Source: Rhopalosiphum padi
Lineage: Eukaryota; Arthropoda; Insecta; Hemiptera; Aphididae
DNA length: 64,000 nt
Assembly: GCF_020882245.1 (NCBI RefSeq)
Contig: NC_083597.1
Coordinates: 16,092,581-16,156,580 of the forward strand
Direction: 5' to 3'
Below the pieces are notes generated by a model. That model saw only the letters and a program-made list of their open reading frames with translations. It did not search any database and was not told the DNA's origin. Below, piece by piece: positions 21,748-34,340 of this stretch (its first letter is position 1; each line of letters opens with the position of its first letter). The translations under genes and the position numbers were made by a program.

Positions 21748-24700
21748 AAATAAATCTTAATAAGCCCTCTCAGAGAACACACGAATGACATGTTATATGT
21801 TCACGGAAACCCAATAGGCGGATATACATTATATCGCTGATTTTCCCCTTCGTGTTTATTAATGGTTATAATATGACGCTTTTTGGCATCCGCAGTAGGC
21901 GGAATACTGCTATTTAAGTACAAGCAGTAAGCACTGTAATACACCGCTTACACTCGTTCCTGATAATTTTGGAGTACAAAAAACGCGAATCGGTCGCCTT
22001 TTTAGCCTTATTATTACCCTAATTAGCGATATTCGAGGGATTCGAACCAAATCAGGAAGGCATGCAGGAAAACGGTACAGTCCGCGGTGGAAAAGGCCAT
22101 TTTACTAGGCTCTTGAACGTCGTCGTTGAACACGACATATATTTATGATATTATCGTTAGTGAATTGTTTGCGTAAAATGTAACTATTACAGCTTGTCCG
22201 TCACACATCGAATGTGTCTCTTCACCGCCCCGAACGACAAAACGATATTACTTTGCTTCAGCCAAACTCGCGTGACCAAAAATTGTATAAAAATAATTGT
22301 TATTAATTATACGATATCACGCGTGTTGTTGCAAACATATTGTACCTAAAACCAATTAATATCACGGATGCTTGGAAATTGCGTAACAACCCGATAACTT
22401 TTAGTATTATTTTAAAACTCATTGTGTCTACACAAAATGTAATATCAACGTCACGACATATTATTTATTAAACGTTAAAAATGTTGCGCGAAGCATAATC
22501 ATCGCCATCATACATCACGTTTCCACGAATTCATTGGTGATCCATCGCGTTTTGACGCAGCTATACAGTAATAAGGACTCGCTATCGCTAACCGTGTCAG
22601 CAATACTTGTAAAATAAAATATCAGGGACGAGGGCACTGAAACTCCCCTTGAGAATTTCGCCTGTTCGCGCCACTGGTTGCTGGCAACTTCCGTAATAAA
22701 ATATACAGTATCACTTAAACGATTGTTAAGTTGCAATGTGTATAATGTTATGTGTATACATTATAATATGAAGTATTATGACGTCATATATACGCATATT
22801 TTGTGTAATGTAACTTATATGTAAACAAACTTTGTAAATCACACCCAATGGCCACTGTTGCCGAGTGTCGGAGTTTTCTCGAATGGAGAATGATAATAGT
22901 TATAGTCCCGTGCTATATCTGCACATCGCACGGGATGCCCCCGTAATATCTGAACAAAATGATTTTCTTGAAACGTCGTCGAAAGTTTTAAATAGATACC
23001 TCATTTTTGTTTTGAAACTTTTCTGATTACATTATATAGTACGCTGTTATACAGACTTTTCACCCTAGATATAAAGTTTCAAAAACGAAGAATATTATCG
23101 TATACGTATATATTTAAACTTGATCTTATAATATATACACAAACGGCCGTATTTTAATACGACTCGTGTCCGATACATAACTATATAATATTATAATAAA
23201 ATGAGAATAAAATTAAGAATTATTCTTGAGAGAACAAAAAAAAAACTCCTTCCGTTTCAAAACCGCACGATAACGCAACCGACCTCGACGCGTGCACATA
23301 TTATATTATTATATAATATTATCGCGTGTCGGTATAATAATGTTTTCATTTAATTAAGTTTGGAAAAACGGGTCCAGCGCGTGTAATACGCCAAAGTAAC
23401 ATTATGACGTGTATATAAGACAGTATACACGTATTTTTATGGTATAGGTAGGCTCGTCAGTTTACTACTACGCGTGTGACGTGAGTGTGTGTGTGTGTAA
23501 TACAACTGCAATGTGTACAGTACACGTAGAGGGGCATTTTTGTAATTGCCCTGTATTTTTGTATCAAATTAATGGACAGTATTATATTATTATTATTATT
23601 ATTACGGTCATCGTAATAAATATATAATATTATAATATCAACGTTACGACGTTATAAGTCTGGTACAAAGGGGTGGGTATTATGGTCGTATGGGATGTAA
23701 TATCTCTTTTAATAAAACATTTATTGTATTATTATATATTCAGGCATATTAAAACTAATTACGACGTCTGGAGAATCGTAACGCGACTCGGTTGGGTATG
23801 TATAATAATATTATTATTATTATTATTACTATTATAATGATCGGTATATATTTCTGTTTGTATGATTAAAAAGAATGTGTGTGTGTATAAACGTTTCTTG
23901 AATATTATACGATAGCTGAAGTATAAAACTCGTTGAGTGGTTTTTATATTAATCTAAAAAGAAATTAAAATTTATAAAAAAAAAATGGTTTTCGAGGTTA
24001 TACGTTTTGTCGTACGTGACATGCGCATTTATGTTTCTGGAAATCTTGGATGGATTTTATATCGTTTAAAATACTGCGAGGGATAATTTCCGCAAAAACG
24101 TTCCGTATCTATTCTGCAGAGAATAATATATTGTGTAAGACTACATTTTTTTGAAATTTATTAAATAATCTATAACAGCTCATCTGTGATGAGTCGAGAA
24201 TCGAGATATTAAAAAAGATCAATCCAAAAATAAAATAGCATCTAAACATATTAATTTTATTGAAAAGTGTTAAAATAATATATAGGTACTCAGTACTAGT
24301 TTATAATGTTTATGAGCGTTTGAAGTTCAAGTTTTTTCTAAATTGAATACTTATTCCAACGTAATAACATATATTATTATATAAAATAATTTTGATATTT
24401 TCAAATATTTTGACTTTTTAAAAATTTAAAAATGATAATATGGTGATTGAATTATCTTGTAGATAAAAACTAAAAGAAAAATTAACTTTAATAAGCTTGA
24501 AATTATAATTTAAGGTTTCTCGAAAGTTGTTTTTATAGAAATTTAAAAACACAGGAAATACATAGACATAAATAAATAAATACATTGTCTTATAAGTGTT
24601 TGAAATTTAAATTTTTACAAAACCATAGATATTTTCAAATTTTGTAGATAAAAATTATACATTTTCAGTTTGAATAGCTTAGGAAAATATAAACAAGGGT

Positions 24701-25810
24701 TTTCATCAGTTTAACTTGTATCATTATAGAAATATGAAAACTACATATTAATATTATTTTTATAGTTTGGTACCAAGTTAAACAAAAAAAAAAAAAATTA
24801 ATGATTTTAGCTATTTTTTTGTAATTTAAAAAATATATTATAAATTTTAAAGACTTAAAACTTCTTGGCATTACCAACATGTATTATTATTATTATATAG
24901 ATACAAAATGGAAATTCTAAAATATTTGATTGATTATGAGCTTACACGCCTTTATTTATTCACAGCATTCAATGGTATGTGGTATTGTCTTACATAATAT
25001 ATTGGATTTGATGATTTTGCTGAAAATAGTTTAACCTACGAAATAGAGAAAACAAAAAAATAAATTAGTTATAATAATATGACATCAAATAATTTTATAA
25101 ATAGTTACTAATAATCTATCTTCCTTCTTTGTTCATCAGAACCTGTTTTGCAGTTTTAATATAAAAAAAGGTTAGGATTTTTATTTGAAAAAAAAGCTAT
25201 AATTTCAGTATTTAACACTTGGATACCCTTATCACGTAAAAAGATAGGTATACAAATCTAAAAAGGATCAAATAATATTGTTTTTTTGTGTTATAAAACC
25301 AGTAGTCAGTAGGTCGGTTAGTATTTTATCAATATCTTATTTAATCCCTAACAATTCTCAAACAAGAAATTTGGACGACTCTACGTAGAGTTTTTATATT
25401 TTCTCGACCCGTATATCACTATCAGGTATTTACGCATACATTATTAATACATAATGCACATTACTCAATTAGGTAGCTATAAAGTTACGCTGTTAACACT
25501 GCCAGTGGCTATCACTGCAAAAAAGTTTTCTGTTTAACATAAAATCTCGCATTGGTTGCACGTTTGCTATGTGCGAGAAAACTGCACCGACGTATCGTGG
25601 AAAACTCTAAACTAATCGCTTCCAATAATACGGGCAGTCAGAACAAGACAAGCTATAGCGAATACGTGAAGGTTTTATAAATTACGGTTGCAGCTAGCAC
25701 ATAGAGTGAAAAATATAAGTTCGTTTTCGTATCAATGTGTGCCCATACAAAACGTATTAAATAATACATATTCTAACACGGTACTGCCAATTTTGATTGC
25801 CGACGTAGAA
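21748..25810. other. non-coding stretch
   Basis: No supported gene. The 21.9-22.95 kb part is less AT-rich. It holds a perfect 7-bp inverted repeat CCCGTGC/GCACGGG at 22907-22934. Short (TTA)n tracts lie near 23585-23605 and 23806-23829. Confidence 0.45.
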
Positions 25811-25815
25811 AACAT

Positions 25816-25871
25816 TTTACACTGCCCGGGTTATTCTATATAATGGCCCAGTCTACCCCGGGCAATGTAAA
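25816..25871. repeat. 15-bp inverted repeat around a GC-rich core
   Basis: TTTACACTGCCCGGG (25816-25830) and CCCGGGCAATGTAAA (25857-25871) pair at 14 of 15 positions across a 26-base spacer. This could be a hairpin or the ends of a very small transposon-derived element. Confidence 0.75.
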
Positions 25872-28800
25872 CTATAACTTTTTTTGTTGTTTTATTTAAT
25901 ATACTTACCAGTTGTTATTAATTATTATACTTAATTATATTACGTATAAGTACAATTTACATTTTTTTTTTAAATCAAATATCAGCAATGTTTACATTTT
26001 TAAATGTTGCTTTCTTATTTTCAAATTTATTTTAATTCAACATTGCATAAACTAAGATATATAATATTATATATTATTATACTAACGCGTAACGTATGAT
26101 TATAAAAATGTTATATTGTAATTACCTAAATACATTTTTGTTTTTCCAGAAGATACCGAAATATTATAAATTGTTAAATCGTAGATTCAAATTTTGCTGA
26201 GAATAATTAAATGTCGTATTATATTAAGACTCGTGACACAAATTTCACGAAAATAACCACTTGCATGCATGTAAATGATTTCGTATTCAATGCGAAACAA
26301 TAAGTTTTTTTTTCAACCGATCCCACCAGATGTGGAAAATGTCTTTATTTCTATATGTTATTGGTAAAGGAAACCCTATATTTTGTAAACGGGGCAAAAA
26401 AAAAAAAAATACTTTCAGAATAATAATAATAAAAAGGTTCAATAATGCTCATATTATTATCGTTACACTTCTGTAGACCGTGGAGTAGTAACGTACTAAC
26501 GTATAATATATTATATCTACGGAGTTTTTGACCGAAACGAAATTTTAGGCGTACGTGAGCGAGCGGTAATAAAAAACGGTAACCGTTATATATCAGTCCG
26601 TGTGAAAGAATATAATAATATTACGTATTCTGAACTGCTAGATTGTTATGTTTTATAAAAATAATGTTCTATGATATTACATTAATAAATAAAATGTGTT
26701 TAATACAGTAAAATGGCATGCTATTAAGTACAACAATGTCAATTAATGACATGTTTATAACATGTAGATAATAAGACGATATTTAAGTTGAACAAAAGAT
26801 AAAAAAATAAAAAAATGATTTAAGATTAATACTTTATTATTAATTGTTATTTGAAAAGTTATAAATTATAATATTATTATGTGGGTATTCACGTCATGTC
26901 GATGTTTTTCATTTCATCGAATGAATAAGTATGGTAAACGCTTTTTTTAAATATTGCTATAGGATAAAGGTAATATAGTAGTATAAACTTTATTTTTTTA
27001 AATCCTCATGATTTAAAACAAAAATTAAATTTTTTTTTATAACTTAATGATATTCTAACTTTAAAAATAATAATATTACTATAGCGACAATACTACAACT
27101 TGATCGTTATTGAATTGTAAATATTAAATTTAAAAAGGTGGGCAAGTGAATATCGCTATGTAGTACAGTAGGTTTCGAGTAGGTAAATGTAATGGATATG
27201 TTTAATTTGAATTTAATATTGTTATATCATCGTTGTACACGAAAAGTGATTTTGCGCGGAGGACCGTCTGTTAAGCTATATTACTATATTTATATATAAG
27301 TTTATTTCATGATTTGTGTATTGATATAGCTATTAAAACAATCTATTTCAATATTAGTAATACAGTAGATTCGGTTTGGTTTTTTAAGTAGGTTTTGATC
27401 ATTTTCTAAGTACAAAGATACAATATATTATATTTTTGGCAAGATAAGTGTAATAAAGGCAGAATATCACAGTCTTTTATTTTTATGCTTTTGTTAAATT
27501 TTAAAGTGCTGAATTTTTGATTATCGTCGAACGTACAATGTATTGGTAATAGTTTTTGTTATTTTTAGCTACCTACATAATGTATACAAAATACTAAATC
27601 GTGTAATAATGTTTTAATATAAGCGATAGGCAATAGGCATGTGTATTATCAGTCTATTTAACTATGTATGTCTGTTTTAGTTTTTAAAAATACATAACAT
27701 TCTATTTATATATAATACTAGTGAATTCTAAACACGAGATACTATACAATGTTAAAATTATCAATGGTATATTATTATGCTAAAGTTTAGGTACAACTAA
27801 GACATATTTTATCCCGCCATAGATGTAATTCTATATTATTAATGTATTTTACTGTTCACGAAACATTGACAAAGAGGATAAAATAACTAATATTATCAAA
27901 GTTTCAAAATTTAACGATTTAATACAACAGACTATAACACTATAATGTACACTCACTAATCATACAAATAAATCTTTAAGTGTACCGATAAATCAATAGG
28001 TATTTGTTTTTTTTTATTTTAACGATCGCGAGTGTCTTAGCCAAAAATGTTTTGATAATTTTATAACTTTTAACTTTGTTTCACTCTCACTTTTTGAAAT
28101 AGCAAAAATGGTATTGTTACAATTCAATTTATATTTTATATTCATTCGTAGATTTAATGTTAAAGCAGAGTCACAAAGTCTTGGTATACAATAGCACAGA
28201 AAGTTTATTAAAATATGCCAAAAGGCAAAAAGTTCACAAATAATTTTTTTTATAAACTTTTGTGACAATGGTTGTTATAGTTACACTGTATTTACATATT
28301 ATATTAATATCAAGTTGGATATGTTAGTTATTAAGTTAGATAATGATACTTAATAATTATAATCCTCGGGTTTGCATAATAATAATAATTGTAATGTAAA
28401 CTGTACATTTTGCTATAAAAAATGTAATGTAATTACGTCTAGCTTTATTTAATTTAATTTGAGTTAGCTGAACAGTTTTAAATTTATATAATATCAATAT
28501 TTATGTTCTAAATCGGAACTTTCTATTTCAAATAATTGTCTGTTAATGTATTATCAGAATGTGTGTTGTTTTCAAAAAAAATCACCTAATCTTCATTCAA
28601 ACTTTGTTTTATTGATTTTTGATGTTTTCATATTACCAAAAGTGGCTTCCAGTGATATTTGAATCTCAAGTGAAAATTTGTATGTTATAGATATAGACAC
28701 CAGAGACAATCTAGGCGGAAGATGTGTTATAATTTCCGTAAAAAACAATTTGCTACTTATTTTGATTAATTCGCATTGTGATTATGTGAACAAGTATTTG

Positions 28801-29560
28801 TGTCAATTTTTATTTGGATCCTTGTCCTCTTAGCTAGTTTATTTTTCATCGAGTACTTTGATAATAATAAATTGTTTGTCAATGTTTAGTCCTTTAAATA
28901 CTATTTTAGATATTTCATCACCGTTTGTGGTGATTAAAATTTCATGAATCAGGTACATACAATGTGGATGAATTTGTTTATTTGTTCATTGTTTAAACCA
29001 AAAAATGTCTTCAAAATTATTTTAGTAGATTTCAAACGATGAAGTATAAATAGTAAATTCAATTTTACATTTAAGAATATTCCGAACTAAGCAAAAAACT
29101 TTATTTATTTTGTTGTGTTCAAGTTTAAGCGGCAAATATGTCGGAGAAAAGCATACTAGACCACGTACTTAATCGAGAGTTGCATAAAAAAAAATTGACT
29201 GCAAGACCAAGACTAATACAATCTACATAATGTACCAACATAATATTGTTATGGCCGAGTAAAACTGTTTCCTTTGCATCAAATCACGTGAGGCGTGACT
29301 ATACTGTGAAGCAACTCCAAAAAGATTATATAAAAATAGTATTTTATTTCTTGAAATCATAAGTCTTGCTTCAAGAAATAAAATTACTAAATAATTAATG
29401 ATATTGTTAATATGTGTAAATTAGTGCGTATACGCATCGAAAAGTGAAGATTTTCACCTGCATGTCTTGTGTGCACCTAGTCGGTTTACGCATTTAGTGA
29501 GTTAGGTAGATAACAGTACCATGTCGAAATACTTGACCGACATACTAATTTGTCCCAAGA
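25872..29560. other. non-coding AT-rich stretch
   Basis: No supported exon. The 27120-27300 part (GGTGGGCAAGTGAATATCGC... GTACACGAAAAGTGATTTTG) has the look of an interspersed repeat, but no ends could be found. Confidence 0.45.
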
Positions 29561-29845
29561 CCACCACCGCCGCCGCTGGACTCCGTCGACTTAATAATAA
29601 TAATAATAATTGATCGTCTGTCCGCGTGCACCGTTCAACGTATGCGGTAGGTGGACCGGTCGTTGCAGCCACAGCCAAAATTTAATGGACTAACCTGCAG
29701 CCGCAGCCGCAGCCGGCGACGTCGACGTTATAATTATTATTGACGTATTAATTACTTACTACGCACGTGGTTGTTGTTGTTACCTGGGTGGGGAATAAAG
29801 GTAACAAACAAGGGTCGACGACGGCGACTATATAAAAATCGTCTG
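29560..29845 (+). promoter_or_regulatory. GC-richer island with a TATA element
   Basis: CpG- and CAGCCG-rich patch ((CAGCCG)3 at 29698-29715; (TAA)n at 29592-29610). It ends in TATATAAAA at 29829-29837 preceded by GACGGCGAC. It could be a promoter for a + strand transcript, but no downstream exon was identified. Confidence 0.2.
29592..29610. repeat. (TAA)n microsatellite
   Basis: Six TAA units. Confidence 0.85.
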
Positions 29846-30029
29846 CTGGTTTATTAGTTCTGTGTTCCTATACTTATAATATGCGACAAAAATATACGTA
29901 TTTATACCAATAAATATATTTGTATTTATATATTTTGAGAACGATAAAACTGTAATCGGTTTACGACTTTCTTAGAAATATGACCGCTTTATATATATAA
30001 AAAAAAAAAATCCAATATAATATAATATA

Positions 30030-31053
30030 CAGAAGCATTAATAAGCTCTCAATATAACATCAAATTAATTGTAATCACATTAAATTGTGAAATGGTTAAC
30101 CCATTAAGGACAAATAAAAAAAATATATCTTTAAACATATTCCTAACCAACCATTCAAAAAAGATTCAACTACAAACAATTACAAACGGACATTTTATGA
30201 AGAAGAACTCACTAATTATAAACATATCTATACTGATGCATCTAAAACCGATTAGGGGACAGAAATAATAATTCTCAATTAACACAACAATTGAATAATA
30301 ATAACATATTAGTTTCCTAATTGTTTGCAATATAATTTTCAATACAAATATAAAATACATAAAACTGCATAATCAACAACTGTACAATTACATCATTATT
30401 ACAAATTATTTAGCTCTATTAAAAGTATATTTAACTATGAAAACAAAATCAGTCTAAAATTAAAAATATAGCAGTATCGAATAACCATAAAAGTTATATC
30501 ACTATTACCCGGGTACCAGATAATAGTGCTATTGAAGGAACCGAAAAAACGGATAAAATGGCAAAAGAAACGGAAAATAATGAGCTAATAAAGAAGATAA
30601 ATTTAAAACGCTGCATTTAAGAAGATATTTTAAATTTATTTACATTAACATTAAAATGAAATGGTTAAAAGTTAGAAATGAAATGAAAACAAACTAAAAG
30701 TAATGAACAAAATATATGAAGTAATCTAAAAACGATTAGGAATAAGGCATAACAGATATACGATAATACGGTTATCTTTTATTGGCAAAGAAGATCAAAC
30801 TAAATGCTCAATCTGTGGGGTTTAATAAACAGTCAAACATTATCTTGTCGATTCCAGACTAATGGAAGCTGCTCGAGTTTAATAAAATATTACTGAGTTC
30901 TTCCATCAATTTTCAAGACATAATTAAATAGCCAACAATTGAGACACGCTCTAAAATGTATAAAAGAAATTAATATAGACAATTTATTAAAACAAATATC
31001 TGTACACAAATCATTAATGATTATATTATTATTATAAGTAAAAAAAAAAAAAA
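30030..31053 (+). mobile_element. decayed non-LTR retrotransposon 3' part with RNase H
   Basis: Translation gives EEELTNYKHIYTDASKT (YTDASKT at 30229-30249), the first catalytic-Asp block of an RNase H domain. It is followed by RVPDNSAIEGTEKTDKMAKE (30511-30570), matching the later P-G-H-x-x-I-x-GNE-x-AD-x-x-AK block; H and N are replaced by other residues. CSICG (30805-30819) and TVKHYLVDS correspond to the C-terminal Cys/His knuckle and the TVKHxLxxC block. A poly-A tract at 31041-31053 closes the element. RNase H plus this Cys/His region points to the I/R1/LOA group rather than an RNase H-less Jockey. Many stops and frameshifts: inactive and truncated at 5'. The left border is approximate. 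Confidence 0.72.
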
Positions 31054-34000
31054 TAATATCAGCCAATAATAAAGCTTATTTTATTTTTTATAAAATACGT
31101 TTTCTTCTCATCAAACAATTAATGAGGTAACTATTTATATTCAGCATAATATATTATTAAAGTCAAACAAAGTAATTTTGTAAATAGGTACCTACTTAAA
31201 TTTCGAGTAAAATAATAATAATGGTTTTCGCATTATAACAGAAATGTATGATAATATTTTGGTCCTTTTGTTCATAGCTTTTATGTTTTGGTTGTATTGA
31301 TCTATCTAACACCTTTAAGCATTTTAATAGTATAAAAGAAAATGAAAAAAGATGACTTATAACTTATGATCTTGGAAATTCGTTATAAACGGCATTCAAT
31401 TTATTAAGTATATTGACTATTTTTTTAAATGTTATATAATTGCGTAAAATAAACACACTTTTCCTTCACACAACTCATCTCGATAACAAATATATATATA
31501 TATATTCTTAGTAGCTTAACGTTTAAATATTGTATACATATAAAAAAAGGTCTAGAATTCAATGAATGGGTAAAAATAAACTGTACATTTTTTGTTTATT
31601 GATGTATAATACATAGAACCATCTTTGTTTAAGCTTGTAAGCCAAGAAGTTAGAGATAATGGTTAGATCATTGAACCCTCAATAACCTATAATTATCTAT
31701 ACGGAAACTATCGACAAAAATCGTTGAACTGTATTTAGTTTTTTTTCCATTTGTCTTTCCGTTTAGGGTGGTTTTCGGGACGAAAATTACAGACTTACAA
31801 GACATCTCTATCGATTATGGCTTAAACCAAAAAGGTTTCTCTGGTGATTTTATTTCATACATATGCCCATTTAAAATGGTATTATAGTGCGTGCCGGGTC
31901 TCAATGCGTTCTTCCCATACATAATATTGTAACATAATTTTAATAGAGTGCGTGGACCACCCCGAGACCGGGCACGCAAAACAAACATTTTATTTTTTTT
32001 ATTTTGCTACGCGATGTAATTATCCGATCGGCGATATTTTATTGGAATTATTATACAGACAATAACAATTATAATTATAAGATGTAAGCGGCCCACGAAG
32101 ATAGTATCTTGTATAATATTATTAAAATATTACATCATAGTTAGTAGTTACTGTCTAATACAATTTTTATAACATATTATGTGCGTACGTCGAGAGAACA
32201 GAACGAGTTTAAAGAAAAGTGTGTAACCAAGCATGTGTGTGTCGTATGCTCGTATAAGTTGGCTTTGGGCCTTTTGGAATGAAAATACGTCCAGATATTA
32301 ACGATACGCTATTATTTTTACTTTTAATGTTGTGAGGCGTGTATATAAACTGTCCAACTGATATAACGATAGCGAAACGAATTAATCGTTGCCCTAAGAC
32401 GGGATGATGTTTAGAAATATCTCAAGATCTCGAACGCTACCAAAAATAAAAATAAAAGTAATATGTACGTTATATATATCTTTATAAACAAATATTATTA
32501 ATGGTAGTTAATTGTTAAAGAATATTACTTTCGTCCTCTAAGTAAAATAGTTGCAATGGAAGGTTGGTAATTATTGCAGTGACTATACATCGTAATGACT
32601 GCGTTACGATGATAATAATAAAAAAAAATAATCCACTTAAATCTTTTAAAGTAATTAAAGAAAAAAAAAACTATGGTCAACCACACCGCGTGGCCCACGA
32701 GGATATATAGTAAATTATGTTTATAGTACAGTACAATAACGACCATATTAAATGGTCCATAATATATTATTATAATATTATTATACATATAGGTAGTGTC
32801 CTAGAAGCATCACTATAATAATGGGTTAATAATGTACGCATACATTTTCCCTGTCGTAAAACCAGTGGTTTTTCGAAATAAAATTGTGAATATTTATCAC
32901 CTCACTATACTAATGTTGATTAAGTTACATTAAACAGTAAATTACGAAAGTTAAACGATAACTTTCAAACGGTTTTTATGATTGTTATTTTACGATAATG
33001 TTATGTTTATGAACAGTTTACCGTAATAATTGTAAAGCAACTATAACATGCATTGATTTTGAATTAGTACTTAATCAATTAGCAAAGGCAATAAAAGGTT
33101 ACTACTTAATAGAATTTGTAGTTACCCGTTACGTATGTGTTTATATACTTATTCATAATAATTTCATCAAATAGTAGATAAGAACGTTCGGACATTAATT
33201 AAAATATAAATATAATGTAGGTATAATTAACATTTTAAAATATTAAAACATATTAGTAATTTCAATTTAATTATTTGTTAAATATTCATATTAATTGAAA
33301 TCATAATCTATACATACTACTTACTTACTACGAAAATAAAAATACTATATACATTTATATTATAGTTATTATACTTATATTATACAAACATTATTTATGT
33401 TATCGTAAGGAAAACAGAACCGCATAAAAAAAATAAAATACAATTACGTTATTGTGTGCATTGTAAAGTAACATGTAATTACAATGAAAGAGAAAAACAA
33501 AACACGTAATTCAATTTTTTTTATAGTGTTTTAGAAGCATACAATTGTATGTAAGTATATTTAGAAATAAAAAAAAAAGCTATAAGGTCGTTTTTAATTT
33601 TAATTACTTAATAAATCATTTTTAATGTTAATAAACAACGCTATTTATATGTATGTGCGTAAACATACAAATTTATCTTGTTTCAATTATTATATTATTA
33701 CATTAAAAATGTTTTTCAAAGTCCATGGCCCAGTTTCTTCGTTGGTATTCGTGAATATTTTCATGTACGTTTTAATTGTTACTAAATAGTTATTAATAAA
33801 TTATTATTAAACAAACCTGTTGTAAATATGTATCTGCTCACACCACTCGGTGTGAATTAATATTTAAAACGATCATGAAAAATAAATTTAAATGTATATT
33901 TCAAATTATCAATTAATTTGTTAAAAATATTTAATTTAAATTAGTTTTATTTTTTTTTTCGTCGTTAAAAACAACCAAGATAATAAAATTAATTTCTACA

Positions 34001-34160
34001 ATCCATTTAATTAAGTTACAAGCAATATAAGTTTCTGTTAAGGCGGATGAAAAATTATATTTTAAGCATAAAAAATACTATTTAATTATATTGTAATACA
34101 TATTATTATTTAAGTATATTTGTTTTTCATGTGTAACTACAGTTGTTTTCATGCTATTTA
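31054..34160. other. non-coding AT-rich stretch
   Basis: No supported gene. Holds a (TA)n tract at 31490-31506 and the inverted repeat at 31889-31977. A small perfect hairpin TCACACC/GGTGTGA lies at 33838-33855. Confidence 0.5.
31889..31977. repeat. 14-bp GC-rich inverted repeat
   Basis: GCGTGCCGGGTCTC (31889-31902) and GAGACCGGGCACGC (31964-31977) pair at 13 of 14 positions across a 61-base spacer. This GC content is unusual in the local AT-rich background. It may be the ends of a tiny mobile element or a hairpin RNA. Confidence 0.7.
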
Positions 34161-34166
34161 ATAAAC

Positions 34167-34172
34167 TTTATT
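34167..34172 (-). promoter_or_regulatory. AATAAA polyadenylation signal (minus strand)
   Basis: TTTATT on the + strand reads AATAAA on the minus strand, 23 nt after the stop of the candidate exon at 34195-34340. Confidence 0.35.
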
Positions 34173-34194
34173 TAGAGGTTGCTGTATGCAATAT

Positions 34195-34340
34195 TTATTT
34201 TTCAAACCCAGGCCGATCAATATTTGCCAATTTATTTTTATATCCTGTCAGACCAAAACTCGAATGAACTATGACGTTTTTTGAGTTTATCCATTTAAAA
34301 GAAAATTGCTTCTTTGACCGTTCTACCATGATTATGTATA
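34195..34340 (-). CDS. candidate terminal exon, unrecognised basic protein
   Basis: On the minus strand an acceptor-like ATACTTACAG ends at 34341. The following frame runs YIIMVERSKKQFSFKWINSK and ends in ANIDRPGFEK then TAA (34197-34195). An AATAAA lies 23 nt beyond the stop, where it should be for a real transcript end. The same frame is open further upstream without splicing (119 codons in all) with a hydrophobic N-terminal part, so a single exon is the alternative. No family recognised. The polypyrimidine tract is weak. Confidence 0.28.

Noticed and set aside
22038..22048. GGATTCGAACC, resembling a tRNA B-box on the minus strand
   Set aside because: The flanking bases do not form a T-arm stem, and no acceptor, D or anticodon arms are present.
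27464..27480. TATCACAGTC, resembling the miR-2 family seed
   Set aside because: No complementary arm for a precursor hairpin could be found on either side.
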